Positions 11,794 through 22,979 of a DNA stretch of 60,000 nucleotides are shown here, piece by piece. Source of the DNA: Bolinopsis microptera (Eukaryota; Ctenophora; Tentaculata; Lobata; Bolinopsidae); contig NC_087083.1 in NCBI RefSeq assembly GCF_026151205.1, positions 11,408,944-11,468,943 of the forward strand, written 5' to 3'. Below the pieces are notes generated by a model. It was not told the origin of the DNA. It made no database searches and saw only the letters and a program-made list of their open reading frames with translations. The stretch's first letter is position 1, and each line of letters opens with the position of its first letter. The position numbers and the translations under genes are program-made.

Positions 11794-12018
11794 ATGAAGA
11801 GTTTACTGAGAGACAGTGTTACTATACCTATCTTGCTAGTCTATATTATTATAAGTATATTGGTCACTATTCTCACGTATAATGCGAGAAAAGAGCGCCC
11901 GGTATTGGGATTGGCGTGCCAGTTAAAAGATAAAACTGTACTACTCGAACTGACGACCTTTGATCTGAGGCTGATATTAAATAAGCTACTGAGAGGTGGC
12001 AGCGACAAGTGTGACTGA
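11794..12018 (+). CDS. Small membrane-protein-like ORF, copy in A
   Basis: The frame MKSLLRDSVTIPILLVYIII continues into a hydrophobic segment (residues about 11-29), then a basic stretch (NARKERP) and a soluble tail with KDKTVLLELTTFDLRLILNK, ending at TGA. The copy in A' (45870-46148) gives the same protein with one substitution in the shared part (Ile to Ser) and stays open. The tail faintly recalls a COMM-domain C-terminus, but that match is weak and I do not assign it. No splice sites or promoter are evident. It could be a real small gene, a retrogene fragment, or a chance frame kept open because the duplication is recent. Confidence 0.3.
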   Translation: MKSLLRDSVTIPILLVYIIISILVTILTYNARKERPVLGLACQLKDKTVLLELTTFDLRLILNKLLRGGSDKCD

Positions 12019-13017
12019 AGACATACTACTATATACCTATAATATCTGTATCAGCCTGTATCTTGGATCCAGATAACCCCCGATACAGGGAGCAGTAGGG
12101 CAAAAGTTGATTGACGATGTCAACCCTTCCAGATCGTTGCTCTGCGAAGCAAGAATGCTAGTTTGCGCGGCGCGTCGAAGCGGCGAAGTCCTCCAACATC
12201 CAAGGTAAAAGTAGCTGCTTTCTAGATGCAGAGAGCCGCACTGACAGGGAATGTCCCCGTGTATACTGTATAGGGTTAACAGTTAACAGGGTTTATATAG
12301 CTAGGTAGTGCGCCATCGACAGTGAGCCGCGCGTGCCGACTGTAGGATGGTTTTTTAGCGCTAATTTCGGCCAGCACAATTTTCTTCAAACAAATAGATA
12401 TTGAGTATCCTTCCCGACTTCCGATTGCAACAAAAATTGGTAAGCTTACTCATAGACTTACAAGGAAGGTGTCCGAAAAGTTTAAAGCATATCCAACCAT
12501 CCGACATAATGTTACAGCTAAAAGCAGCGTATTTTGCCCCATTTTGATCACTATATCAACTCCGATATCCACCAAATTTTTCGGACAGTTGTGAAAGCCC
12601 TATTGGAAGGTCGTCGCCAATTTTCAGAATGATCTCATTCAAGGAACTGAAGATATATCCAAATAATACGACAAAAATCAACGAATTTGGTCAAATTTGG
12701 TCAAATTTGGTCAAATTACGCGACTTTTACAGCTAATTTTGCTCCAAAAGCCGCGCACCATCAAATATGGCACCTAGGCGACACTCACTGATCTTTCCAA
12801 AAATTTATGACAAATTTGGTATTGTGAAAATTCTCACAGTCTCTAGAAAACAATGGTACAAAAATTTTTAAAATCCGAGCAAGTTTATTTTTATGGTGCA
12901 CCCCCTAATATAGCTGATTATAGGCAGGGTGCATTGTTACAACATCTACACGGGTTGTGACAGGAACGAGTAATTCTACAGTACGGAATTCAATTTATGC
13001 AATTATATTATCACTAG

Positions 13018-13585
13018 AAAGCCCGTGGTAACAGGAAGGAAGAAAGTAGTATTTTTTTGAAATAAAATTTTAATCACAAACAAAAATATTCATCTCAACC
13101 GAGGATACAGCCAATTTAAATATAATACACTTTAAACAAAAAGTGATAACCACAAAACCGATCAAAATTACGTTAAAACAATCACTGCACATGCATGCGC
13201 GCGTTTCAACACCGTTACCATGGTTACTACTTACTATGCAATCTTTTGCTTTGTGCCTAATTTGAACGTGAACGGTCGTACATACAGACAGACAGAAAGA
13301 AATTATAATATTGACTAGATATAAAAGGCCCGTGGTCACAGGGAGGAAGCTAAAAGTATTTTTTGATAGTCATGTTTTTATCTCATCAAAAAATATTCAT
13401 CCTGACCGAAAATACAGCCGATTAGAATGTAAAACATTACAAACATGAACGTAACAATAATGTAACAAAAAAGCCGATCATAATGATATCTAAAATCTTT
13501 GCGCGTGCGAGACGCGCGTAGCAACCAGGCCTGGGCGTTTGTACATACAAACAGAAAGCCCGTGGTCACACTCACAGCTAGGGAG
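13018..13585. repeat. Imperfect tandem repeat with AGCCCGTGGT starts
   Basis: Three starts share [AG]GCCCGTGGT[AC]ACAGG..GGAAG, at 13019, 13328 and 13557. The first two are followed by similar sequence (AAAAATATTCATC, ATACAGCC, AAAACA), giving units of roughly 230-310 bp. The minus-strand reading of the units yields related hydrophobic peptides beginning VTTG[LF]L, which reflects the repeat and is not evidence for a gene. The same array is in A' at 46524-47440, where it is interrupted by a TIR element. Confidence 0.55.
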
Positions 13586-13590
13586 GAAGT

Positions 13591-13895
13591 CTGAGGTTCC
13601 GGTGGTCTACAAGTGTTTCACCAGCTGTTTGGTCAAATCTAGCCCGTTACTTGGAATAGTAACGGGGGAACTGACAGTGTTAATAGTTTAAACTTTGTTC
13701 TATAACTGGACCTCAGGAAAGAGACATCTGGCAATGCCAGGGAGTGAGTAGCTCTTGCCGGCAGCCATCCATTGGACTGCTGCCGTTACCGACCACGCTA
13801 GGGTGCTAACCACGAGTATCAGCAACGGACCCATTACTCACTAGCTCCGGTGTTCTGAGCGGGGCCTTATTATTATTATAATTATTATTATTATT
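13591..13895. repeat. SINE-like dispersed repeat, copy in A
   Basis: A block of about 300 bp begins CTGAGGTTCCGGTGGTCTAC, carries GCCAGGGAGTGAGTAGCTCT and GGACTGCTGCCGTTACCGAC, and ends with a (TTATTA)n tail at 13867-13895. The same sequence is in A' (47448-47768) and in all five units of the 17.4-43.7 kb array. Size, dispersal and short-repeat tail fit a SINE. A clear tRNA-type A or B box was not found, so the class is open. Confidence 0.6.
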
Positions 13896-14036
13896 GTTTA
13901 AGACAAAATGCTTGTATTGCACGCCTCGGCCGGCATAAAACCAAATATGCTTAAATAGTTGCGCCATGCTAAAATTATTCTGTTTTAAATCTTCATATGC
14001 TTTTTTGTTCAACAATGGAACAAAGAGCGAAAACTC

Positions 14037-14460
14037 AACAGAAAATTGGGATTCTACAACCTCATCAAGGCAAGCTTCGGTGGCGAAACATACCTGTCGA
14101 TCAACCTACGGCCACAGCAGACTAGGAGACTTGCGCAATTCAGAACAAGCTCGCATCAATACAACATCGAAACAGGAAGACACGGCATGCATCGCCATAA
14201 ACTTTCGAATAGGGCATGCAAACACTGTTCTACTACAGATATGGAGTCACTCAACCTTATTCTAGAGCTTCCGAAGATGAGCTTCATGTATTGCGCACTA
14301 ATTGCCCTCTTTATGAAGATTTTCGTCACTGTTTGTCCCCACAATGTAAAACATTACTCTTCTCTGATATTGGACAGATCTTCGCACACCCTACAACCAT
14401 CGGAGACCTAGGGCCGGAAGTTCCTTACCAAAGCTCATGTACGAAGATTCCCTAGAGCAT
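14037..14460 (+). pseudogene. Decayed LINE ORF2 C-terminus, copy in A
   Basis: Two overlapping frames together give the C-terminal region of a non-LTR retrotransposon polymerase. The first frame (from 14046) has RRLAQFRTSSHQYNIETGRH and then RACKHCSTTD. The next frame (from about 14245) has ASEDELHVLRTNCPLYEDFR. The order basic-S-H-x-IETGR, C-x2-C, E-D-E-x-H-V, CPLY-x-x-x-R is the hallmark of the domain after reverse transcriptase in many animal LINEs. A frameshift near 14245-14260 and the absence of any upstream RT domain make it a dead fragment. The same break is in A' (47898-48300), so it predates the duplication. Confidence 0.7.
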
Positions 14461-15557
14461 CCTCTCAACAAATTCCTAACAATAACAATATTGCCTAATG
14501 TAAGAATCGGAACACATTTATAAGAGTTCATTTAAATTATTAGAAAAATAAATCTCATTCTGAAGTTTTTCGGGGATTATTTCTTTGTTTATTATAGTGG
14601 TTGCAATTTTATTCTCATTCTCTTGTATATATACTTTTTGACTTTTGGGTAAATTTAGTTTTTATAGCGGGTCAGACATTACCATTGTAATTTGACTTTT
14701 GAATCGTTTAATCCGTTTATGCAATTTTTGAGTTTTTTCGGAAAAGCTGAATACCATACGTGTAAACACTTTTTTACTCAGTCTTTTATATGTGTTTAAT
14801 GTTTCGTGAATAAACTAATCGTTTGATTGATTAATTCCTCAAGTAACATCAAATATTTATACCATACCTGTAAAAATGGACCTAAAGGCTTATTGTAATT
14901 TTGCAAGTTATACCATATGGTATTAGTTCCACGATAACAATGAACCTACTGGTTCATTTTTTTGTTATCAGTTTTGTTATTTTTCTAATCCACAAATGTA
15001 TTTTACAATTCAGTAAATGCACAGCTGCAAGTTAAGAAATTGGCAATATATTTTTAGAAGCAATTACGGACTCACGCTCAGAGTTAATCAATAATAAAGA
15101 GCGATCCAAATGTTCATTAATAGGTGTAAAACCATGTGGTGTGTCACGTGACACTAAAATCTCTTAACTTGGTCAAGTTAAGCCAGGTCCGACAAATCAC
15201 GCGACTCGTGTATCCTGATTGGCACTTGTCATGTGACCATGTTCTTCTGTCATATATCTACCGTGTGCACGTGCGAGAACACTCGTGCACGTGCGGCAAC
15301 ATTACCCTGTCACGTGTAAGCTACGTATTATCACTATTGTAATACACATTTGAAATTGTAATTGGATTGATTCACACGCTATCTCGTCTCACAAATGTAT
15401 TTCTCATTTTCTGCAGTACCTCATAGTTTCCAGGGTCCTGCACTAGTTAGTACTTTAGTAGCTTAATGATCATTTCCTTATTGGTCCAATTTTCCAATTG
15501 TCAGCATTAATATGAACGATTGACATTTATAAATTGTCCCTTAAATATGGTAACTAG
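14461..15557. other. Duplicated non-coding stretch
   Basis: Nearly identical to 48310-49400. Around 15136-15345 a 68-codon frame is identical at the protein level in both copies, but the sequence is rich in repeated CACGTG and GTGCACGTGCG words and no domain is recognised, so no gene is called. The stretch 14660-14730 matches 900-975, a dispersed repeat. Confidence 0.45.
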
Positions 15558-16711
15558 GCTGCCGTTTTCTCAGAAAAGGCAGTAAGTCCAATTTTTCGAA
15601 ATATGGCAATATTGGTATCAAAATTTTCAGTAGAAAATTCTCTACAACATGAGCTACATATTAATGTATAGAAACGTTGTTGCATGCAATTCCTAAGGAA
15701 GTAAGTCCAAGTTGAGAAACATTATGTTCGGTTTCGGCCAATTATTTTCTGAGAGAAGGACGTAAGTCCGGACTTACTGCCTTTTCTGAGAAAATCTTGA
15801 AAATTTTCTGAGATAAGGAAGTATTTCCGTGGACTTACTGCCTTTTCTGAGATAAATTATCTGTGATAGGAAGAAGTAGCTGGACTTACTTCCTATAAAA
15901 CCATGCTAAAAACAGAATTTTAGAAAGCGATTTCCCAAAAAGAACATAACTTTACTGCCGATTGATATTTTCGCTTGAAATTTTCAGAATCGATGTATAA
16001 TTACATTTCAACCTTACGTAAGTGATCAAAATTTTCATTTAGGCCTCAAAAAAAATTTGGTGGCCGATTTTCAAAAACGCTGGATGTATTTTAGTCGCAA
16101 AACATAAACATACGAGCAGTCATTGAGCTGTTATAATCGCAGAGAATGTTTAGTTTAGGTATATCTTTTAGATCAAGTTTATCTTCATCAAAATATCGAT
16201 AAGATATCATTTGATGCACTTAAATCTTTCAAAATTGGCGAGTTTGCCTAAATAAGGGCATACTATTATTCAAAAACATTTATCATATGATATGGAGCAA
16301 TTTAGATTTACCTAATTGTTTATATTTTACAATATAATCCAAAATACATAGATCCCAACCTCAAAAATTTGGTAAAAAGCTTGGACTTACTTCCTTCTCA
16401 GAAAAATATTGAACAGAGATTTTTCTCAGAAAAGGAAGTAAGTCCAAGTTTTCTCAGAAAAGGCAGTAAGTCCATCCAGTATGAAAAATTAGCTCGATTA
16501 TTTGGCATAAAAATGGTTATATCTAAGCTTATGGACGGCTCAAAGCTTTAATTTTTTTGACAAATTATAATTTGACTAATTATTGATAACTCAGCGTGTT
16601 TACTTTCGATCTTACGCAAAAAATAAGCGAAGAAAAAACCATAAACGCAAAAGTCGCAATATCTCGAAATGGTAAATATGGACTTACTGCCTTTTCTGAG
16701 AAAACGGCAGC
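15558..16711. mobile_element. 1154-bp element with perfect 33-bp TIRs
   Basis: The ends are exact inverted repeats of 33 bp, starting GCTGCCGTTTTCTCAGAAAA on the left and mirrored at the right end. A' (near 49400) has the uninterrupted site ACTAGTAGTG, and comparison shows a 2-bp (AG) duplication. The sub-terminal motif GGCAGTAAGTCC or GGAAGTAAGTCC recurs about eight more times inside in both orientations, usually next to TTTTCTCAGAAAA. No transposase-like frame exists, so it is non-autonomous. The superfamily is not assigned. The short pair at 5318-5503 may be a relative. Confidence 0.75.
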
Positions 16712-16982
16712 AGTAGTGTAACTATGGTAACTAGTAGTGTAACTAACATGAATCCTTTGTGAAGGCCTTCTCCGTAGCAGTAATTTGTAAAACAGTAAAA
16801 ATTTAGATATCATTGGAATAATACAATTATAAACCGTTACATGTCTTTTGATTGCCCTATTGTTCCCTCATGGTATACTTATAGAATCTTTCGTTACAAG
16901 TGTCTGTATTCGTTTAATTACAACCTCCAGTTCACGTGAATGTACTGTCTATTATAAAATTATTACTAGTGTAACCCGTGCC

Positions 16983-17152
<170 letters not shown>

Positions 17153-17404
17153 GTGACCAGTACTATAGTGGTAACCACTACCACCAGTACTTGGTCACTA
17201 ATCACGTGACTACTATAACAACTACCACCAGTAGTTGGTCACTAATCACGTGAACACTACAATCACGTGACCACCAGTAGTTGGTCACTAATCAAGTGAC
17301 CACTATAATCACGTGACCACCAGTATTTGGTCACTAATCAAGTGACCACTATAACCACTGCCTCCAGTATTTGGTCACTAATCACTTGACCACTATAACC
17401 ACTC
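17153..17404. repeat. 44-bp CACGTG-bearing minisatellite, short copy
   Basis: About six degenerate units of a 44-bp repeat, each with ACCACCAGTAGTTGGTCACT, then AATCACGTGACTACTATAAC. Several units have lost the CACGTG core (CAAGTG, CACTTG). The array ends abruptly where the 5.57 kb repeat begins. The A' copy at 50167-51110 has about 21 units. Confidence 0.85.
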
Positions 17405-19129
17405 AGGTGGGACCATCAGGTTATGATATTTTTTTTTTGTAAGTTAAACTCCTTTGTGGTCCAATCAAGCAGTGCATGGCTAATTTGCCTAAACATGCAC
17501 GTTAAGCTTTTCCTCAAAAACATATCCCACCATGATAATCTGCCATCTAAGCGAAGGCGAGACTCCTCCCAACTTCAAACTTGTAATTCATCATGATACA
17601 TGATCTTCACCTAACATGGGGCATTCCGTGCCACTGCCGTGCGCTTGGTGTTCTCAAGCGGGGGTCTTGATTAATGGTTTTTGTAGTCAAACTCCTTTGG
17701 GTCCAATTTTGCCCCCAAAAGGCAGGGCATGGCTAATTGTTGATTATTAAACACTAACAGTGCACGTTTAATATAAAGTTTTTTCCTTGAAACATAACAC
17801 ATCCATGACTTTAAGTAGCCAAATGCTAAGTCAATCCAAGAATTTTTGTTGATCTTGTTAATTATGTTTGTCATGGGGCCAGCACAGGGAGGACTACTTT
17901 GTCATTGAGGCCGTCTTGTAGTTGTTGAAAGATCACATCCCAGTTTATGCACGCTGAAGACAGATACTACTTGAGCAATCATTTTTATCTAAGAAGATTT
18001 ATTTCCTACAGTCACTTTCTACTTAAAGCTGGTACCCAGCTAGATAAACATTGTAATGGCAAAAAAATTGGAAATGTGTTTTCTTCTTAAAAATGTGGTT
18101 TTCCGTATTACAGTTAATTAACCGGATTTACTGCGAGATTTTGGGAGAAAGGGAACAGTTGCAGTTATCGAGGGTTTTGTGGTAAATCAGGGTTGTTGAT
18201 TGGGTTTCATGACGTATGTTAAGCACTATTTTGGGGGAAGGGAAAGCTGCAGGTTTTTGCGATAATCAGGGTTTTACTAATCAAGTTGATATGCTCGACC
18301 TACTTATCCCCTTGCCTTGCAAACTTACAGCCACAGATTTATAATGGCTATGTTCTATTACTCGCCAAAGATGGTTTCCTCTAGTCAATCGTAGAGAAGA
18401 GTAAGATTTACAACCAAATTAAGGTGGCTGCATTTTGTTTTGTTTTTTATCAGTGTCCTTGGATTTTTCCTTTTGTCTTAAAGTTTTAACTTTTAAGATA
18501 ACTCGTCCTTAATATTATTGTAATGCAGACACTCAGATAAGTTTATACCGAGGAAAATTAAACGAAGACACAGACTCTGGCCCAAAAAAGGGCAAGAATT
18601 GTTCCAATTATGTAACTGTTAAGTATTATTATTATATGGGTCTCAATTAGAGGTCTCGACGGCCTAGGCATCAATCCTTGGCTATCGGTATTTTCCTCTG
18701 GCCCGGAGTCAGCTGACCCGGGGACCAAGATAAAGACGGAGAGACTGTGTGTAGCATACAAAAGTGGATGTTTTTACAAGAGACAGGGCTTGCTATGCAA
18801 GGGAAGAAATGGGCGAAACATCATAAAAGTGTATATTATTATTATATCCGGGTCTCTAATACGAGTCCTCGTACTTGCTATAGGCACAAACCTTGGCAAT
18901 CGTTAATTTTCCTCCTCCTGGCCCGGAGTCACTGACCCTAGGGACCAAGGGCAAACAGGGCTGCAATGCAAGGGAAGAAAAATGGGTCGAAACAAACATA
19001 AAGAGTATATTATATGAATTACCAAATAAATTTATATGAAATTAACAAAATTCTTCTCTAATCATGAATATTTAGCAAAAAACTCATGATAGCATTAGTG
19101 ATGTTGAGAAGGGACCCCCAATAAGAGCC
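17405..19129. other. Unit 1 5' region, non-coding
   Basis: This holds the paired TTTGTAGT(C)AAACTCCTTTG sub-repeats (17438 and 17680) and the ~200-bp dimer (about 18630-18840 and 18841-19010). The stretch around 18110-18330 gives broken frames in every unit and contains AATCAGGGTT repeated three times, so it is not called as an exon. The equivalent regions of units 2-5 are 22980-24720, 28540-30285, 34116-36015 and 40006-41735. Confidence 0.5.
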
Positions 19130-19470
19130 AGAGGTTCCTGGTGGCTACAGGTGTTTCCACCAGCTGTTAGGTCAAGTTCTAAGCCCTTACTTGGACTATA
19201 ACGGGAAAACTATACAGGGTTAATAGTTTAAACTTTGTGCTATAACGGAACCTCTGTTGTTGTTTTGTTGTGTTGTGGGAGTGGGGGGGGGAGGGGGGGG
19301 GGGGACAGCGGGCCAAATGCCAGGGAGTGAGTAACGCTAGCCGGCAGCCTTCCTATGGACTGCTGGCCCGTTTACCGACCCCGGGGGTGCGGACCACGGA
19401 GTATTAGCCTCGGACCCACTACTCACTAGCTCTGGTGTTCTGAGCGGGGGCCCTTAATTATTATTATTTA
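19130..19470. repeat. SINE-like repeat in array unit 1
   Basis: The same ~300-bp block as 13591-13895, with a TTATTATTATT tail just before the ENO4-like ATG. Unit 1 also has a G-rich insertion at 19275-19303 not present in the other units, probably a sequencing artefact. Confidence 0.6.
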
Positions 19471-19502
19471 GTACTGTATATTAACTTATCCCCAATTAAC
19501 AG

Positions 19503-21904
19503 ATGGAATAAAAGGGAAAGGCAGTCCACGACATAAAAGAAACAGAATTGGATGTATTCTGCAGCAAACCCCTCAACGATTTGTATAGGAAACATCCTGT
19601 ATTGTTTTTGGCTACCTTGCCGAGAAATTAATAAGCATGCGACATAGCCATCCATCAAAACTTATTTCTGGATATGAGTGAAATCATTTCATGATATATC
19701 AACTAGTCCCATTTGAAGCAACATCTTGTGCATAATCATGAGGAAAATATCTGATAGTGCGACATGTGGATTCAATAGCACTGAAGATACAATGAATTAG
19801 ATGAAATTAAAAAGCCATCAACGAGGCATTGCAGGTTTACCAGAATTAGAACAAGTGCCCGTTGGACATACAAAAATTGAAATCACTAGATGTATCCCTT
19901 CTGGAATGAAGCCTATCTGTGTCATCAGCAATATTAAAATCCAGTGCAAAGACTTCAGAAGTTATCCATGTGGAATTTTATTTCGCAGCATATATGGTAA
20001 AGGTCTGAAAATGCCAACACACGGATTGTTTCCCACCTTACAGTGGCAAGAGTGGTCAAGTAAGAGATAATAGTCCATCCTTAGCTGTGTGGCCCCATAA
20101 CTGGAATTGTCATATAGAAAAGTAATGAAAATTCCTTGAGTCAATTTTACAGAGCTGTCGAAGAAAGCTGAAAAAAAGCAGCAACCTTGTGTGTCACCAA
20201 ATGGTGCGTTTAACGTATGCATTGTGATAAACCGGAGCAGATGTTAGAGCGTGTCAAGGAAGCTATAACTGAGTGAGAGATAGTTCCTGGATCTGACTTT
20301 CTTCTTTGTCCTGGAACGTCCTTGCATCGATTTTCATTCCTGAAGTTGTTCCTGGTCAGGGGATAGGCCAAAAAGGTGACGGTAACAACAAATCGATTTT
20401 ATTTTAAGAATTTGTAAGTTATGTTTACACATATCTTACGTGTAAACCATCTTAATTCTTATGTGTTTCTCTGTGTTTAGATTCTTGAAGTGGTCACGTC
20501 TTAATGTCTTTTCACAGAGACTTTTAAAACCTGATTAAAAAAATAAACACAGAGGAACTGGCACACAAATTGTCCCCTGATAGTGTCTTTTCACCTATAT
20601 TGATTCCCAGTTTCTGATTATTGGGAATAGGATTGGTGCTACGAAATATTTCAATTCTTTCATAACAAGGTAGGCGGTAAAAAAGCAGAAAAGGCAGAAA
20701 AAAAGTGTTGTGCCAGTGGTAAAAGATGATATGGTACCTGCGTCCTGCAATCGGCAATCGGCATGAAGAATAAATCATCCCCATTAATCAATATAATCAA
20801 AACTTAGAAATAAAATATGATTTTTAGATATTGTTATAATGAGATGTTAGATTTCGATTACACGAACTATATGAGTAGTGACTGGTCTTGCACAATATCA
20901 GCATGTACAGTATGAAGTTTTTAAAGCTTTTGGCTCTTAGAAAGAAAACTTGCATGCTGTAATGACGTATTTTTCTGTCAAATTAGTTGCGCTAAATATG
21001 TTGCTATGTGGCTGATATATAATGATCGTATCTTGTTTTCAGTTGCTATCGATTTGCTTCGGGCTTGTTGATGAATGACTGTTGCTGGGGGGGGAAAAGT
21101 CGTCAAAGCATAATTTGAACTGCAAATGATGTATGTCATCTGTTCACAGTTTATCTGGACTTTATAGTAATTGGTGGAGCTGGTAATGTTGTTTAGTTTT
21201 TAAAATAACAGTTTCAGAGTCAGAGTACTCGAGAACACAGGTACGACTGTTTGAAGGCAACTCAAACCAACTGAAGACGTTGGTGATTTCTTGGAAGGTT
21301 TGGTTGGAAAGAAAGACATTAGGGGTTTAGTGGATCCATTTCATCCATGAAGTGTGTAATTGTTATGTTTATTTAAAGGAGATTACACTTTAAAATAATT
21401 GGTAAAATGTACTAGACCGGAAATTGTAAATAATTTACAATTCCACCTTGGTAAAATGATTCTTTCTCTTTCAGGGATTTAGATCGCATTCTTTTCTCCT
21501 CAGTATGTTGAAGGATACGAGTGTTAGCAAAGAAAGATAAGTTCACAATGTCTTCGCGTCTCTCGTGACAACAACCACATTCCTCGAACGTAATTCAAAC
21601 TGAACACAACCATCACCCACTCCGTCGCACAACTCCAGGAACGGGACCCGACCAGCGTCTGTCCAGAACCTGTTTACGAGGTAGGAGAGACCATGATACT
21701 GTCGCAGAGATCGGCCCTGGTTTAGTGGGGTTGGTTTGTTGTTTGTTGTTCGTGAGGCTTCCGAGGGAGCTGAGGGAAGCTATTAACCAAAGTGTCCATA
21801 GTTATGTACCACAGAAGGAAGAACACAGAACGTGTTGAGCAGCGGGGTATTTAATGAAGGTGTCCCCAGAGGAGACAGGTCCTAACAAGAACAGTGATGC
21901 TTGA
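19503..21904 (+). CDS. ENO4: Enolase 4-like gene, array copy 1
   Basis: Enolase-superfamily protein best matching ENO4, the sperm-tail enolase of animals. Exon 1 (19503-20381, donor CAG/GTAACA) reads, with copy-to-copy correction, MDEKGKAVHYIKEHRIDV, DELKAINDALHGLPALEQ, MPTPIVSLLNSGKSGPGK and DFFFVLDVLASDFHSE. Exon 2 (21218-21351) reads RYDWFEGQLKP and IIGLVDPFHHE. Exon 3 (21504-21904) reads QLNTTITHSVAQL, then ETMIADLALVSGVGFVMFGG, and ends at TGA. AATAAA follows at 22012. Total is about 470 codons, shorter than vertebrate ENO4 (about 600). The junction phase between exons 1 and 2 does not match cleanly, so a small exon (candidate acceptor near 20517) may be missing. This copy has many one-base frameshifts, probably sequencing errors. 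The ATG is preceded by AACAG, so it could instead be an internal exon start. Confidence 0.75.
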
Positions 21905-22979
21905 GAGTGACCAAGGAAGTGTGTTCAAAATCTGTACACTGTAAATGGAGTGACTGTTTTTCTTGCATTTTCGTCGTAAAATTAGTTATTTTGCCAAACA
22001 GCACGGAGCCAAATAAAGTTAAATATTTTTTTTGTGACAAATTGTCAAATTTTTTAACCCTGTTTCAGGGGTTGAAATTTTGCCAATGTTTAACATATCA
22101 CACTGCCATATAAAAGTTAATGACCGCGTATGGTTGAAATATTGTTAATTTGATCCAATAGTACGTAATATAGGTGTTTAAGTTGGTATACTAATATTAA
22201 CATCAATTTCACACATGTTTTGAGATATCATCCAAATTTATGTGACTAAATTTACCTATTTTCAGCCTACCTGTATTTGTATTTGCCTATAACAAATGAA
22301 ATAAAGGTGAACATTTCCAAACACATTCGCTATCAAAACAATGCTAGATATCGCATTGTCTTGTCAGGAGCATAAACATCCCCATATAAATTTTCTTATA
22401 TGTGTATCGGAGTTTTAACATGGTGCGAACCTTTAACGAAAACAGTCGCTAATTATGTAGATAATAGTCATATAGGGCAACTATATCGCGTATAATGGAA
22501 ATTCGAACATTGGTCAACACGGCTACAAGGTCCCATATAGAAACTCTGTCACTATTTAGAGTGTGACAAAGGTTACAACGGCTCTGCCGGCCGGCATTTA
22601 TAGACGAGAGCTTATTCGTCTGATATATATATCGTTATGCGAACAAAGTTATCTAGAGGATAAACGATAATCCGAAACATTGAGGGTTTATATAGTTTTA
22701 ATAAGTGTACCACAATTTTACATCATCGTGCGCATTAGTAGGTCGCTAAATCACAGAGTTACCAATAATCCTCAAACTTCCATGAACGTGTCCATAATAT
22801 ATATATTTCCGTGCTAAGCACGATGTCCTTTCTCTTATGGTCCTAATAAAAATGTCCTATTTTACACAAGGGCTATTTTACACTACTTTTAAACGCAAGC
22901 CGAGTGTCAGAAATGAGGGACGCAAAACGGATTGGGGCTAACAATGTCAATTAAGAAACCATGCGTTGTTGAGCGACAT
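21905..22979. other. ENO4-like 3' flank and inter-gene spacer, unit 1
   Basis: The polyadenylation signal AATAAA is at 22012-22017, about 108 bases after the stop. The equivalent signals are at 27575 (unit 2) and 39040 (unit 4). The rest is AT-rich and shows no second gene when units are compared. Confidence 0.5.

Larger units (their letters stand above)
5770..12900. mobile_element. 7.1 kb structure with ~580-bp inverted terminal arms
   Basis: The left arm 5770-6342 and right arm 12308-12900 are reverse complements over nearly their whole length with scattered mismatches. The outer ends read TGCACGATAAAATAAACTTG on the left and AAGTTTATTTTTATGGTGCA on the right. The interior holds a smaller TIR element (7081-7429), an inverted partial copy of it (11578-11785), a 115-bp satellite (8033-9760) and no transposase-sized reading frame. 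This is consistent with a large non-autonomous foldback-type or TIR element, or with an inverted duplication. A' lacks both arms, but its junctions do not give a simple empty site, so single-step insertion is unproven. Confidence 0.6.

Noticed and set aside
13070-13575. Two hydrophobic minus-strand frames resembling membrane proteins
   Set aside because: They come from successive units of one tandem repeat and share its VTTG[LF]L start; no gene structure supports them.
15136-15342. 68-codon frame identical in A and A'
   Set aside because: Identity is explained by recent duplication; composition follows CACGTG-rich repeats and no domain is seen.
18110-18330. Candidate upstream exon in each array unit (IPDLLQSLGEREQLQL-like frame)
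   Set aside because: The frame breaks at different places even after comparing units, and AATCAGGGTT is repeated three times; it does not resemble the ENO4 N-terminus, which is already in exon 1.
20524-20784. Minus-strand 86-codon frame inside the ENO4-like gene (similar frames in units 2 to 4)
   Set aside because: It recurs only because the unit is repeated, lies antisense in an intron and has no recognisable domain.
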